A DNA stretch of 64,000 nt from an uncultured Prevotellaceae bacterium (GTDB lineage Bacteria; Bacteroidota; Bacteroidia; Bacteroidales; Bacteroidaceae). Shown one piece after another: positions 1 to 8,106 of this stretch. Location of the stretch: the NCBI GenBank assembly GCA_900314985.1, contig OMXL01000001.1:1-64000 (forward strand). Reading direction: 5' to 3'. Within the stretch, counting starts at the first letter, position 1; each line of letters starts with the position of its first letter. A program made the position numbers and the translations under genes. Below the pieces are notes generated by a model. It was not told where the DNA came from. It was given only the letters and a program-made list of their open reading frames with translations, and searched no databases.

Positions 1-5
1 GATAG

Positions 6-95
6 ATGAAGGTTGAGACAGGGGTGATGGTGGGCGGAAAGCCTTTGTACACGGCATTTCCAGCCCCGCTGGTGAAGGTGAAGGTTATTTTTTGA
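6..95 (+). other. Edge fragment, no confident gene
   Basis: The first 100 bases are open on both strands. On the plus strand a 29-codon frame starts at ATG 6, right after an in-frame TAG, and ends at 95. On the minus strand a frame enters from about position 125 and runs off the window edge. Neither has a recognisable domain. The minus frame could be the start of a gene outside the window, but there is no promoter to support it. Confidence 0.15.
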
Positions 96-228
96 AAAGC
101 ACTCGCGAGCGACGCACCCCCGCACACGTACATTATATATGCGCAGAAGACAGACTGATACCTCCGCGTATTAGCTTGTCCCAGTCACAAGACAGCTGTA
201 CCCGATGACGAGTTAGCTGTATACGCAC

Positions 229-248
229 AAAATTCTCTAGAGAATTTT
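229..248. repeat. 20-bp perfect palindrome
   Basis: AAAATTCTCTAGAGAATTTT reads the same on both strands. It sits in a 555-bp gene-free stretch, between two groups of AGCTGT-containing repeats. It could form a cruciform or be a protein-binding site; nothing nearby identifies a gene it would control. Confidence 0.6.
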
Positions 249-250
249 CC

Positions 251-394
251 CCATATTAGCTGTTCCCGTCAAAAAGTGGTACGACTTTTCAAAAAGTGGT
301 ACGACTTTTCAGAAAGTCCTACCACTTTTTCCCATATCAGCTGTTCCCATCGCCGTATCAGCTGTTCCCGTCGCCGTATCAGCTGTTCCCATCG
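251..394. repeat. 21-bp CAGCTGTTCCC tandem units around a 20-bp repeat
   Basis: Units of the form CCRTATYAGCTGTTCCCRTCG lie at 251-270, 332-352, 353-373 and 374-394; the last three are contiguous 21-mers. Between the first and second unit is another repeat, AAAAAGTGGTACGACTTTTC at 271-290 and 291-310, followed by a diverged copy. AAAAAGTGGTA (291-301) is the exact inverse of TACCACTTTTT (320-330). Related AGCTGT units occur near 170-225, 16581-16655 and 62565-62615. No gene is seen in 1-555. Confidence 0.75.
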
Positions 395-555
395 CAAGGA
401 ACGCCCATCCCGCACACGCGAACCGCTTCCCTCAATCAGAGGTGAGTGACATCCCCTGTATATCAGCGGATTATATTTGCAGATATTAGATTCTGCATCG
501 GAAAGTAGATTCTGCGTGGGCAAGTAGAAACACTATCTAAATATAATGTTGGTAA

Positions 556-1164
556 TTAGAACAAACGTTGTCCTTGTTTAAGGCACTCGGATGGACAGAT
601 TCTCTTGATAATATACCACATGAATATTCCCCCAAGCAAGCCAGTAATATAAACTGTCAGGTTTATACCAATTATTAAAACGATGATGATTGTTGGCAAT
701 ATTATACAAGCGCCAGCAGTCCCCATCAGGACGAATAACATTGCTACTATATTAGTCTTCGTTTTCTTTTTCTTCTTTGGTCGCTTTTTTATATCATCAA
801 TAAGAGTATCAATACCCTTTCCTATCCGATAGCCGTATAATCCCATGATTCCACCAGATGCACCTAACAACATCTCATGTGGATACAACAAAATAAACAT
901 AAGACCAACTGCTATTGATGTGCATATGAATACAATCCATAGCAACCACGAACGTAAAAGACCAGAATAAAAATAGACGAAAAGCGCAAAAAGCACCAGA
1001 TTTACCGCAAGATGCCAGATACTTACGTGTACAAAAGAATAGGATATTAATCGCCAAAATTCGCATCGGTCGATACACAAATATTTAGAGATAGCTCCCC
1101 ATTGTTGCATCTGTCCAAGATGTATTCCGCCATACACATCATTATATCCTCCTGCCAACATCAT
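556..1164 (-). CDS. Rhomboid-like membrane protein, probably inactive
   Basis: Multi-pass membrane protein of about 202 residues with a rhomboid layout. A WR-containing loop and HVSIWHLAVN helix match the rhomboid HxxxHxxxN region, and GASGGIMG matches the GxSG nucleophile motif, so Ser is present. In the last helix the family's HxGGxxxG signature reads YITGLLGG, so the catalytic His appears to be Tyr. Rhomboids normally cleave substrates inside the membrane with a Ser-His dyad; losing His suggests a pseudoprotease, as in iRhom-like proteins (inference). A basic KKRPKKKKK loop lies mid-protein. The start is the ATG at 1164, which overlaps the upstream stop as ATGA, so the two genes are probably translationally coupled. 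Confidence 0.6.
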   Translation of the reverse strand: MMLAGGYNDVYGGIHLGQMQQWGAISKYLCIDRCEFWRLISYSFVHVSIWHLAVNLVLFALFVYFYSGLLRSWLLWIVFICTSIAVGLMFILLYPHEMLLGASGGIMGLYGYRIGKGIDTLIDDIKKRPKKKKKTKTNIVAMLFVLMGTAGACIILPTIIIVLIIGINLTVYITGLLGGIFMWYIIKRICPSECLKQGQRLF

Positions 1165-2081
1165 GACCAATTGTCTCTATTACTAATATAAGCTATTGCC
1201 TGACTACGTTCTCGCTTAATTTCTTTATTGATGGATGATTGACTTCTATCTTTCTTGGCAAACAAGAAAACCAATAAGATGATAAATAAGCTCGCAAACA
1301 TAGTAATGAACATCCATTTTAGTTCACGAATTATATTATCCTTGGTAGAGCTCATTAGATTCGTAAAAAACACAGGAGATTCTATTGGAATATTTATGTT
1401 GCGACAAGCATTCATAAATGCATCATAGTCCTCTGTTTTCGACATTATTCTTCTATAATATCCTTCCCCATGGGGAATAGCATGTGTTTTTATCTTCTCA
1501 TCCAAAGATGCAAAAAAAGCAGCCCGTTTTTCGTTATCTTTCGGCGACATACAACAACTATTCAATGTATATCCCCAAAAGGCATTCTTTACATTTTTTA
1601 TTTGAAAGGTTACAAAAACAACATGTTCAATCTCAGAATGTTGATATCTTCTCGGAATAACACGATATGTCATGAATACACCATGACGCGAAGTGTCTAT
1701 CCCTACATTTTTTACATGGATATATTCCTCGCCACTCTGTATTGCATCATGCATGGTAGCAAATTCTGCCATTGGATGCCGAAGTTCATGAGTTATTTCA
1801 GAAAGTATTAATGAGGGCAAAAGAACTCCTATCCCAAATATAGTATAAACAAATGAACGTGTATAATAATCATTTATAACTCTCACCCATCGGCGGACGA
1901 ATAAAATACAAACAAATACACAAACAAAAAATAAGATAAATCTTAATTCAGACAATTGCCCTCCGAAATCTAGAAAATACGACAACAATCCTATTGTCGT
2001 AACTAATGCTACAAGATATGATACTATCATCATATAATTCCGTAGCCATTTTGATTTATTTATTTTTTTATTCTCAAACAC
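1161..2081 (-). CDS. Hypothetical membrane protein coupled to rhomboid-like gene
   Basis: Not recognised. The protein has about three hydrophobic segments in its first 105 residues, a roughly 140-residue polar region that should lie outside the membrane, and one more membrane helix near residues 255-275 followed by a basic tail. The start is GTG at 2081; an internal ATG (MMIVSY) is an alternative. A promoter-like TACTTTTG lies at 2189-2196 on the same strand, giving a leader of about 100 bases. The stop overlaps the next gene's start as ATGA. A membrane protein coupled to a rhomboid-like protein could be its partner or client, but nothing in the sequence proves it. Confidence 0.5.
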   Translation of the reverse strand: MFENKKINKSKWLRNYMMIVSYLVALVTTIGLLSYFLDFGGQLSELRFILFFVCVFVCILFVRRWVRVINDYYTRSFVYTIFGIGVLLPSLILSEITHELRHPMAEFATMHDAIQSGEEYIHVKNVGIDTSRHGVFMTYRVIPRRYQHSEIEHVVFVTFQIKNVKNAFWGYTLNSCCMSPKDNEKRAAFFASLDEKIKTHAIPHGEGYYRRIMSKTEDYDAFMNACRNINIPIESPVFFTNLMSSTKDNIIRELKWMFITMFASLFIILLVFLFAKKDRSQSSINKEIKRERSQAIAYISNRDNWS

Positions 2082-2200
2082 TGTGCTCTTTTTTAGTGGT
2101 ATTCAGAATTAGCTGAAAAATTTACTCTCTTCCATACATAGAAAGAAGCTATACTTAGTTTATGAAGTAATTCTCAACAATTTTGGTACAAAAGTAATAA

Positions 2201-2240
2201 AAAAAATTGAATCAATCAAAGGGCTGTCCCTTTGATTGAT
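2201..2240 (-). terminator. Terminator after the toxin-antitoxin genes
   Basis: ATCAATCAAAGGG (2211-2223) and CCCTTTGATTGAT (2228-2240) form a perfect 13-bp stem with a 4-base loop. On the minus strand the stem is followed within a few bases by a run of eight T, which suits intrinsic termination downstream of the toxin gene. Confidence 0.8.
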
Positions 2241-2285
2241 GTACTCTTTCCAATCTTGCCATATGACTATCGTTATTTCTGCAGG

Positions 2286-2588
2286 TCATTGCTTTTGAAA
2301 GGCTCTTTCTTCAGGATCAGTTTGGCAGGAGTAGATGTCAATAATCAGAATCACATTGTCTCTAATCTGATAATCAATAGCAAATCGTTCCACAAACAAT
2401 ATCCTAACACCAGGAAAGTCTGTAAGACGACCTATCTCTGGCATAGCAGATGCAAGCTTTATCTGCTTATGAATCATCTTCAGCAATTTCTTACTGAAGC
2501 GATTACTTCCATTGCGTTCATCAAAGTAGTTGAGAATGTCCTCCAAACTATCAAAGAACTGGGGACTATAGCTGATTTCTAAAGCCAT
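2286..2588 (-). CDS. RelE/ParE-family toxin
   Basis: A 100-residue protein with the RelE/ParE fold pattern: N-terminal ISYSPQFFDSLEDILNYF helix region, a central basic helix, then GRLTDFPGVRILFVERFAIDYQI and a short beta-strand end. RelE members cleave mRNA on the ribosome and ParE members poison gyrase; the sequence alone does not separate them. It starts 10 bases inside the end of the upstream antitoxin gene, so the two are co-translated. A strong hairpin terminator follows. Type II toxin-antitoxin pairs of this layout are common, and the antitoxin is translated first as expected. Confidence 0.8.
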   Translation of the reverse strand: MALEISYSPQFFDSLEDILNYFDERNGSNRFSKKLLKMIHKQIKLASAMPEIGRLTDFPGVRILFVERFAIDYQIRDNVILIIDIYSCQTDPEERAFQKQ

Positions 2589-2878
2589 TTAGCAAATCTC
2601 TCTTTAAAGTCAGCTTCAGAAAAGCACTTGTCATCCTCATAATCACGCTCAGCCTTCACGACAGCATCTCTCATTTCCGGAGTCAGTTTGATTCTGCCAA
2701 ACTCATCAGCCTTGAAAGATTCCTCCTTTGCCACATCCTTGCTGAGATATGCGATTAAAGCTACCTTGTCAGGCTGACTCAATTTCATTACCTGACTAAG
2801 GAGTCCGCTCTTTCTAACGTTCTCACTCAGCAATACTGCGGCAGGCTCCGCTGCTATCATGATGTCGTTCTCTTCCAT
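2579..2878 (-). CDS. Antitoxin partner of RelE/ParE toxin
   Basis: About 99 residues starting MEENDIM; the frame stays open 8 codons upstream, but that part overlaps the promoter, so the ATG at 2878 is preferred. The sequence is mostly helical and acidic toward the C-terminus (ERDYEDDKCFSEADFKERF), as expected of a toxin-neutralising tail. No clear DNA-binding ribbon-helix-helix or helix-turn-helix is visible. The TATCTTTG box at 2900-2907 places the transcription start about 20 bases before the ATG. The role comes mainly from its position and its overlap with the toxin gene. Confidence 0.7.
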   Translation of the reverse strand: MEENDIMIAAEPAAVLLSENVRKSGLLSQVMKLSQPDKVALIAYLSKDVAKEESFKADEFGRIKLTPEMRDAVVKAERDYEDDKCFSEADFKERFAKWL

Positions 2879-2899
2879 CTTTATTCTAATTTCTTGGCG

Positions 2900-2907
2900 C
2901 AAAGATA
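2900..2907 (-). promoter_or_regulatory. Promoter -7 box of the toxin-antitoxin operon
   Basis: TATCTTTG on the minus strand matches the Bacteroidota TAnnTTTG element and sits about 21 bases before the antitoxin ATG. Confidence 0.7.
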
Positions 2908-3063
2908 CAAAGTATTTTCCAATTCTCCAAATTTACATTGCAAAAGCTACGGTAGTGATCACAGGAATCTTCTTTATACATCAGTCAGAGGATCTGTCCC
3001 GGTGATTGTGCGAGATTAATTGCTATGAGTGTTCTGTTTGGGCCGCAGTGCCCTGCAAGGGTT

Positions 3064-3558
3064 TCACTCAAACAGCTTGGCCCATTCCAGGAATTTCACG
3101 ACACCGGCATGGCCAAACTTCTCTAGGGACTGGGCGGTCTCGAGAACGGTGCGCACATGCTCAGGACTGGACTTAGAGTAGAACTTGTCAGCATAACAGA
3201 TAATCTGTTCTTCCAGCGTCTCAGGTTCCCAACCAGGCAGTCCAGTACCCGTATGGCGCTCTGCCACACGAGCATGGCGAGGAAATCCCTCGGCACGCAA
3301 CAGTTCACCACCAATCTGTCCGTGGCGGATATAAGGCTCCGTACCATGACAGAGAATCGACGGTGCATCACACTGGTAGATACCTATGTCATGCAACATG
3401 GCAGCCTCTTCCAAGAATTGCGCGTCGACAGGTAGTTCTTTGTGTTTGCGAACAATCTGCAGACAACGGTCAGCTACCTGTCGGCTATGTTTCAACAGCA
3501 ACTGTCGCAATGCATCATCCTGCGGATAATACTTTTTGATTATTGACAAATAATCCAT
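3064..3558 (-). CDS. HD-domain phosphohydrolase
   Basis: A 164-residue single-domain protein with the metal-binding HD signature AAMLHDIGIYQ near residue 60, upstream histidine LLKHSRQVADRC, a later AERHTG and the IICYADKF aspartate, in HD-superfamily order. Such proteins hydrolyse phosphate esters of nucleotides or related compounds; the substrate cannot be read from the sequence. The start is the ATG at 3558; a frame continues upstream but crosses the promoter box TACCTTTG (3588-3595). It is transcribed alone, divergent from the outer-membrane receptor gene, with a 7-bp repeat array in the shared intergenic region. Confidence 0.85.
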   Translation of the reverse strand: MDYLSIIKKYYPQDDALRQLLLKHSRQVADRCLQIVRKHKELPVDAQFLEEAAMLHDIGIYQCDAPSILCHGTEPYIRHGQIGGELLRAEGFPRHARVAERHTGTGLPGWEPETLEEQIICYADKFYSKSSPEHVRTVLETAQSLEKFGHAGVVKFLEWAKLFE

Positions 3559-3603
3559 ATTTACACTACATTGATTGATTCCTACAGCAAAGGTACAAAA
3601 AAA

Positions 3604-3631
3604 AGTGAAAAGTAGGAAGTAAAGAGTAGAA
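3604..3631. repeat. Heptamer array 1 (AGTNRRN x4)
   Basis: Four 7-base units (AGTGAAA, AGTAGGA, AGTAAAG, AGTAGAA) in tandem, just upstream of the HD gene's promoter box. Member of a window-wide family of degenerate 7-bp arrays. Confidence 0.6.
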
Positions 3632-3674
3632 TTTTTAGCCATTCGTCACAGAACTACGCAGAATATCCCAAAAA

Positions 3675-3706
3675 TTTGCTGTGTTTGCAACTTACACATA
3701 CCTTTG
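3675..3706 (+). promoter_or_regulatory. Promoter of the outer-membrane receptor gene
   Basis: TTTG at 3675-3678 and TACCTTTG at 3699-3706 with about 20 bp between them match the two-part Bacteroidota promoter. The ATG at 3745 follows with a leader of about 33 bases. Confidence 0.7.
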
Positions 3707-3744
3707 CAACGTCAAACAAATGAACACGACAACACAAAACATTA

Positions 3745-5961
3745 ATGGATATGAAAAAGATGTATTTAAGAATGGCAGTCCTGATGACTGCAATGATGAT
3801 GACAGTGACGACATTTGCTGCCACTGAGGATGACGACAATGACAATGACGAAGAGTGGACCACGCTCGACAGTCTGTCGACCGACACCACCTTATGGTAT
3901 AACCAGACGCAACAGTTAAACGGTGTCGTTATTAAAGGACGTTTGCCTAAGACGCGCGTCAAGGGTGACGCCATGCGTACGAAAGTAGCAGGTACCATAT
4001 TAGAAAAGGCAGGAACCTTGAGTGATGCCCTGTCAAAGATTCCCTCACTGGAGGCAGAGCGCGATGGTGGCGTAAAGGTCATGGGACGTGGCGAGGCCGA
4101 GATATACATCAATGGTCGCAGGGTGCAGGATGTGAGCGAGTTGTCGCGTCTGCGCTCTGACCAGATACTACATGTTGACGTGGTGCAGAATCCTGGTGCA
4201 CGTTATGCAGCCTCTACCAAGGCCGTTGTTCGCATCACGTTGAAGAAAGCACAGGGCGAGGGTATCAGTTTTCAGGATAATGCCGGTGCCATGTATCAAT
4301 ACGGGCATACGCTGACCAATAACCTCAACGTGAACTACCGTACCGGTGGTCTTGACGTTACTGCTTCATTCTGGGCAGGTCGCTATGGCCATGGGAAGTC
4401 ACTACAGGAAGACGACATGTACTATCTGGTTGGCCAAGATCGCATAGACGGTTATTCCAAGCAGGAGACCAAACAGACTTGGAAAGGTTTATCACCACAG
4501 TTGCAGCTGAACTACATGGTCAATGAGAACCACAGCTTTGGTGCTTTCTACAAATACGACTACCATCCCACTGGTAAGCTGACCAGCCAGTTCGATACCG
4601 ATGAATATAAGAATGGCATCTTCACAGAACGCTCTGAGAGTGAGGTATGGCAAGATGATAACTTCAAAAAGCATATCTTCAACGCCTATTATAATGGTAA
4701 GGTGGGTAAACTGGGCATCGATCTGAACATTGACGGACTCTTTGATGACACCGAGACACCAGGCTACACCAAGGAGAATGCCACCTCTGCCAGTGGTATC
4801 AAGATGGTTCGTACCATCGACAGCAACACCAAGAGCGGCAACAACTTCTGGGCATCGAAACTCATCTTCAGCTATCCGCTATGGAAAGGTAACCTCTCTG
4901 TTGGTGGCGAGTATTCATACAACCACCGCACAGATGCCTATTCCTATAACGCCTCTGAGGCAGTACCTGTGACAGCTACCGACACAGAGATTAACGAGAA
5001 GTCTACAGCAGCCTTTGTGGAGTATGGCAGACAGTTTGGCAAGTTCTTTGTTCAGGCTGGTTTGCGCTATGAACATCTGAAGAATGACTACTACGACTTT
5101 GGCAAACGCGACGATGAGGTATCGCGCGACTATAGCGACTGGTTCCCTACAGCTAGCATCTCAGCTCCCATTGGACAGGTACAGCTGTCACTGTCCTACC
5201 GTCGCGACATCAAGCGCCCTGCCTATAGCAGCCTGACCAGCTCTACCATCTACCTGAACCGCTATGCCTATCAGAGTGGTAACCCCAAATTGTTACCAAC
5301 ATATACTCATAGTGTCGTACTGAATGCGGCTTACAAATGGATGGGAATAAGCATCAACTACAGTCGCATCAAGAACTCAGAGACGATGTCATCAGAACCA
5401 TTCCCTGGTGCAGAAGACCCGCTCGTTTGTCTGATACGTTCTATCAATACCGACGAAGACTTCAATCAGCTGAGTCTCAATCCCTATGCAAGTCCCACTA
5501 TCGGCTGCTGGCATCCTACATGGTATGTATATGCGCTCTTCCAGAATTACAAGTCGCCTAGTGCCGATGGCACCATCGTGACGCTGAACAATCCCTACTT
5601 CCAGTTTGGATGGGACAACACCATTGAACTGCCCAAGCATTGGCGCATCAATGCCGGTTTGCGATTCAATCCGAAGGGAGACGTGGGCAACTTCAGCATG
5701 CAGAGAGCTCAGGCTAATACAAACATTGGCATTCAGCGCGACTTCAATCTGCATCGTCTCGGCTCACTGACCTTAGACCTACGTTGCAACGACATCTTCA
5801 ATACCAACAAGACGAAAGGTATTGTCTATGGCCAGCGCGAGCTCACCGTATATAATCCTACCCGTCGCACCTTCATGGTCGACCTGACATGGAAATTCAA
5901 CGAAGCTCGCAGCAAGTATCGTGGCAGTGGTGCCGGTGAGAAACAGAAAGCCAGAATGTAA
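3745..5961 (+). CDS. TonB-dependent-receptor-like outer-membrane protein
   Basis: A 738-residue outer-membrane protein. It has a signal peptide (MKKMYLRMAVLMTAMM...), a short acidic stretch, then a plug-like domain around residues 60-165 (LSDALSKIPSLEAERDGGV; EIYINGRR) and a long beta-barrel rich in alternating aromatic strands, ending TFMVDLTWKF before a basic tail. It resembles the OMP_b-brl_3 group of receptor-like barrels. It lacks the carboxypeptidase-regulatory-like domain many SusC proteins carry and has no SusD partner, so it is probably not a polysaccharide-utilisation SusC. The ligand is unknown. It has its own promoter and is convergent with the CDF gene, 5 bases apart. Confidence 0.8.
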   Translation: MDMKKMYLRMAVLMTAMMMTVTTFAATEDDDNDNDEEWTTLDSLSTDTTLWYNQTQQLNGVVIKGRLPKTRVKGDAMRTKVAGTILEKAGTLSDALSKIPSLEAERDGGVKVMGRGEAEIYINGRRVQDVSELSRLRSDQILHVDVVQNPGARYAASTKAVVRITLKKAQGEGISFQDNAGAMYQYGHTLTNNLNVNYRTGGLDVTASFWAGRYGHGKSLQEDDMYYLVGQDRIDGYSKQETKQTWKGLSPQLQLNYMVNENHSFGAFYKYDYHPTGKLTSQFDTDEYKNGIFTERSESEVWQDDNFKKHIFNAYYNGKVGKLGIDLNIDGLFDDTETPGYTKENATSASGIKMVRTIDSNTKSGNNFWASKLIFSYPLWKGNLSVGGEYSYNHRTDAYSYNASEAVPVTATDTEINEKSTAAFVEYGRQFGKFFVQAGLRYEHLKNDYYDFGKRDDEVSRDYSDWFPTASISAPIGQVQLSLSYRRDIKRPAYSSLTSSTIYLNRYAYQSGNPKLLPTYTHSVVLNAAYKWMGISINYSRIKNSETMSSEPFPGAEDPLVCLIRSINTDEDFNQLSLNPYASPTIGCWHPTWYVYALFQNYKSPSADGTIVTLNNPYFQFGWDNTIELPKHWRINAGLRFNPKGDVGNFSMQRAQANTNIGIQRDFNLHRLGSLTLDLRCNDIFNTNKTKGIVYGQRELTVYNPTRRTFMVDLTWKFNEARSKYRGSGAGEKQKARM

Positions 5962-5966
5962 AACAA

Positions 5967-6851
5967 TTATTTCACAGGTTCCATGTGCAGGGTGACATGC
6001 GTCTTACTACCAAAACGTTCTTTCAGTCTTTGTTCGATGGTAGTGGCACGCTCGTGGACAACAGTCAATGGCAATTGTCCGTCCATCCGCACATGGGCCT
6101 CGATGGCGATACGGTTACCAATGCGACGGGTACGCAGGTTATGGGGCTCTTGGACATCGGCAAACGACTGGATGATATCTTCTATCTCCTGTTCTGTCTC
6201 CTCAGGCAGTGAACGTTCTGTCAACTCGCCGACACTGGTCTTCAGCAGTTCATAAGCGACCTTCACCAACATCAATCCCACCACGATAGAGGCTACAGGA
6301 TCCATCACCGTCCAGCGTTGTCCCAGCCAGATGGCCAGACCAATACCTAAGGCTGCACCTATCGAGGAGAGGGCATCGCTACGATGATGCCACGCGTTGG
6401 CAATCATCACCTGCGAATCCAGTTGGCGACCTCTGCGAGCGGTATACTGATAGAGTAGTTCTTTGATGACTATCGACAACAAGGCAGCCCAAAGGGCAAT
6501 CCTGCCGGGTGCTTCTATTTGTTCACCATTCCACCACCCTACCAGTTTCATGATGCCAGAACCCACGATGCCCATTGCAACAGCCACCAACGACAGACCT
6601 ATCAAGAACGAGGCAATGGTTTCAAACTTACCATGTCCATAGTCGTGCGACTGGTCTTGTGGCTTGGCACTAATACTAACAAACACCAGTACCAGTAGGT
6701 CGGTCAAGAAGTCAGATAACGAATGTACAGCATCAGCCATCATAGCAGCGCTATGTCCCAACATGCCTGCCACGAACTTAAAGGTCAGCAGGACAGCATT
6801 GCCCACACTACCTACGAGTGTTACCTTATATATTTCTTTCTCTCTACTCAT
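5967..6851 (-). CDS. Cation diffusion facilitator (CDF) metal exporter
   Basis: A 294-residue inner-membrane transporter with about six helices in residues 10-205 and a cytoplasmic C-terminal domain. Metal-site motifs are visible: HSLSD in helix 2 (HxxxD) and HHRSD in helix 5, the tetrahedral transport site of the family. HxxxD in place of the DxxxD of YiiP/FieF is associated with zinc-selective members, so export of Zn2+ in exchange for protons is the best guess. The C-terminal domain (IAIEAHVRMDG...HVTLHMEP) matches the CDF dimerisation domain. A TATCTTTG box at 6892-6899 gives a leader of about 40 bases. Confidence 0.9.
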   Translation of the reverse strand: MSREKEIYKVTLVGSVGNAVLLTFKFVAGMLGHSAAMMADAVHSLSDFLTDLLVLVFVSISAKPQDQSHDYGHGKFETIASFLIGLSLVAVAMGIVGSGIMKLVGWWNGEQIEAPGRIALWAALLSIVIKELLYQYTARRGRQLDSQVMIANAWHHRSDALSSIGAALGIGLAIWLGQRWTVMDPVASIVVGLMLVKVAYELLKTSVGELTERSLPEETEQEIEDIIQSFADVQEPHNLRTRRIGNRIAIEAHVRMDGQLPLTVVHERATTIEQRLKERFGSKTHVTLHMEPVK

Positions 6852-7013
6852 TTGACAATGACAGTGGTCCGTTTATGGGCTCATCAGGGTGCAAAGATAC
6901 TCCTTTTCCCTGAAAATGACTCCATTCGGCAAAGAAAAAACAAAAATATATTCATTTTCTTGTAATTTTCCGATACCTTTGCGTATCTAACGGTAAACAA
7001 CAAACAAAAAACG

Positions 7014-7484
7014 ATGAAACAAGAAGAGTATTTTACCCAACTGGTACGAGAGCACAAGAGCACCATCTATACGGTGTGCTATATGTTCTCTCAGGACGAG
7101 GATGAAGTGAACGACCTCTTTCAGGAGACGCTGATCAACATGTGGAAAGGCATCGATAGCTTTCGCGAAGAAAGTAAGATCAGCACGTGGATCTATCGCG
7201 TAGCCCTCAACACATGTCTTCTGCAAGAGCGCAAGAAAAAGAAAGAGGTAAAGAAAGTACCTCTGACGATGGATGTGAACTTCTTCCAAGACGACGATGC
7301 CAATGCCGCACAGGTCAGAATGCTCCATCAGCGCATCGGAAAACTGGGGTTGGTCGACAGAGCCCTGGTGATGATGTGGCTGGAGGGCATGAGCTACGAC
7401 GAGATTGGTGCCGTAATGGGAATTTCCTCTCAGAACGTGGGCGTAAAGCTCTTCCGCATCAAAGAACAAATGAAGAAAATGTAA
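7014..7484 (+). CDS. ECF RNA polymerase sigma factor
   Basis: A 156-residue sigma-70-family factor. Region 2 covers about residues 10-75 (DEVNDLFQETLINMWKGI; SKISTWIYRVALN) and region 4 about residues 98-154 (LEGMSYDEIGAVMGISSQNV, a helix-turn-helix). There is no region 1 or 3, as usual for extracytoplasmic-function factors. It has a promoter box TACCTTTG at 6974-6981. The next gene begins 13 bases downstream and encodes a membrane protein, the usual position for a regulator of the sigma factor. Confidence 0.92.
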   Translation: MKQEEYFTQLVREHKSTIYTVCYMFSQDEDEVNDLFQETLINMWKGIDSFREESKISTWIYRVALNTCLLQERKKKKEVKKVPLTMDVNFFQDDDANAAQVRMLHQRIGKLGLVDRALVMMWLEGMSYDEIGAVMGISSQNVGVKLFRIKEQMKKM

Positions 7485-7497
7485 AAATTGCAGGATT

Positions 7498-8076
7498 ATG
7501 GAAGATATGCATTTCGAGGAACTGCGCAATCAGTTTGCCATCCTCAAAGACCAATTAAAGAAGCAGGAAATCGTTAGCGACCATCTGTTGCGTGAGACGA
7601 TGAAAGCCAAGAAAAGAAATATCAACAGTACGAAACGTATGTGTTATGCCTGTGCAGTCATTGCCTTGGGACTGACACCTCTGAACTACCACTTACAAGC
7701 ATGGAGTCTGCCATTCAGCATTGTGACCTGTCTGATGATGTTGTTCTGTGCCGTAGCCACCTACTACATCCACAAGCCCGTGGACGATCTGAACTTCCTG
7801 ACGGACGACTTTGCAACAGTGGCTCGTGTGATGGCTAAGTTCAAGAAGCAGTACGACCAGTGGCTCTACTATGTCACGCCAGTCATCTGTATACCCTGGA
7901 TTTCGTGGGCTTTCTATGAGTACGCATGGAAGCGTGCACCAGAGGGGGTTAGCCCATGGTTCATGTGCATCCCTTTGGTCATTGGCTTAATTATTGGCCT
8001 CATTATCGGCCTCTACTTCCACTTCAAGGCCGTAAATGCAGCGCAGGACATCATCGACCAGATTGATGAGCAATAA
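7498..8076 (+). CDS. Membrane protein co-transcribed with ECF sigma factor
   Basis: A 192-residue protein with an N-terminal cytoplasmic helical part (FEELRNQFAILKDQLKKQEI) and about four membrane helices (roughly residues 45-65, 72-92, 122-142 and 152-176; the last contains GLIIGLIIGLYF). Proteins of this form commonly follow ECF sigma genes in Bacteroidota. It has no recognisable anti-sigma zinc motif (HxxxCxxC). A role in holding or tuning the upstream sigma factor is inferred from the gene order only. Confidence 0.65.
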   Translation: MEDMHFEELRNQFAILKDQLKKQEIVSDHLLRETMKAKKRNINSTKRMCYACAVIALGLTPLNYHLQAWSLPFSIVTCLMMLFCAVATYYIHKPVDDLNFLTDDFATVARVMAKFKKQYDQWLYYVTPVICIPWISWAFYEYAWKRAPEGVSPWFMCIPLVIGLIIGLIIGLYFHFKAVNAAQDIIDQIDEQ

Positions 8077-8106
8077 TATAATAAGGTAAAAGAAAACGAT
8101 ACAACA

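Noticed and set aside
251-394. Possible CRISPR array
   Set aside because: Units are contiguous 21-mers without unique spacers of constant length, and there are no cas genes.
269-523. An 84-codon minus-strand frame across the repeats
   Set aside because: It is made of translated repeat units (RRxEQLIRRxEQLI) and has no promoter.
3745-5961. SusC of a polysaccharide-utilisation locus
   Set aside because: No SusD gene, no carboxypeptidase-regulatory-like domain and no glycan enzymes adjacent.
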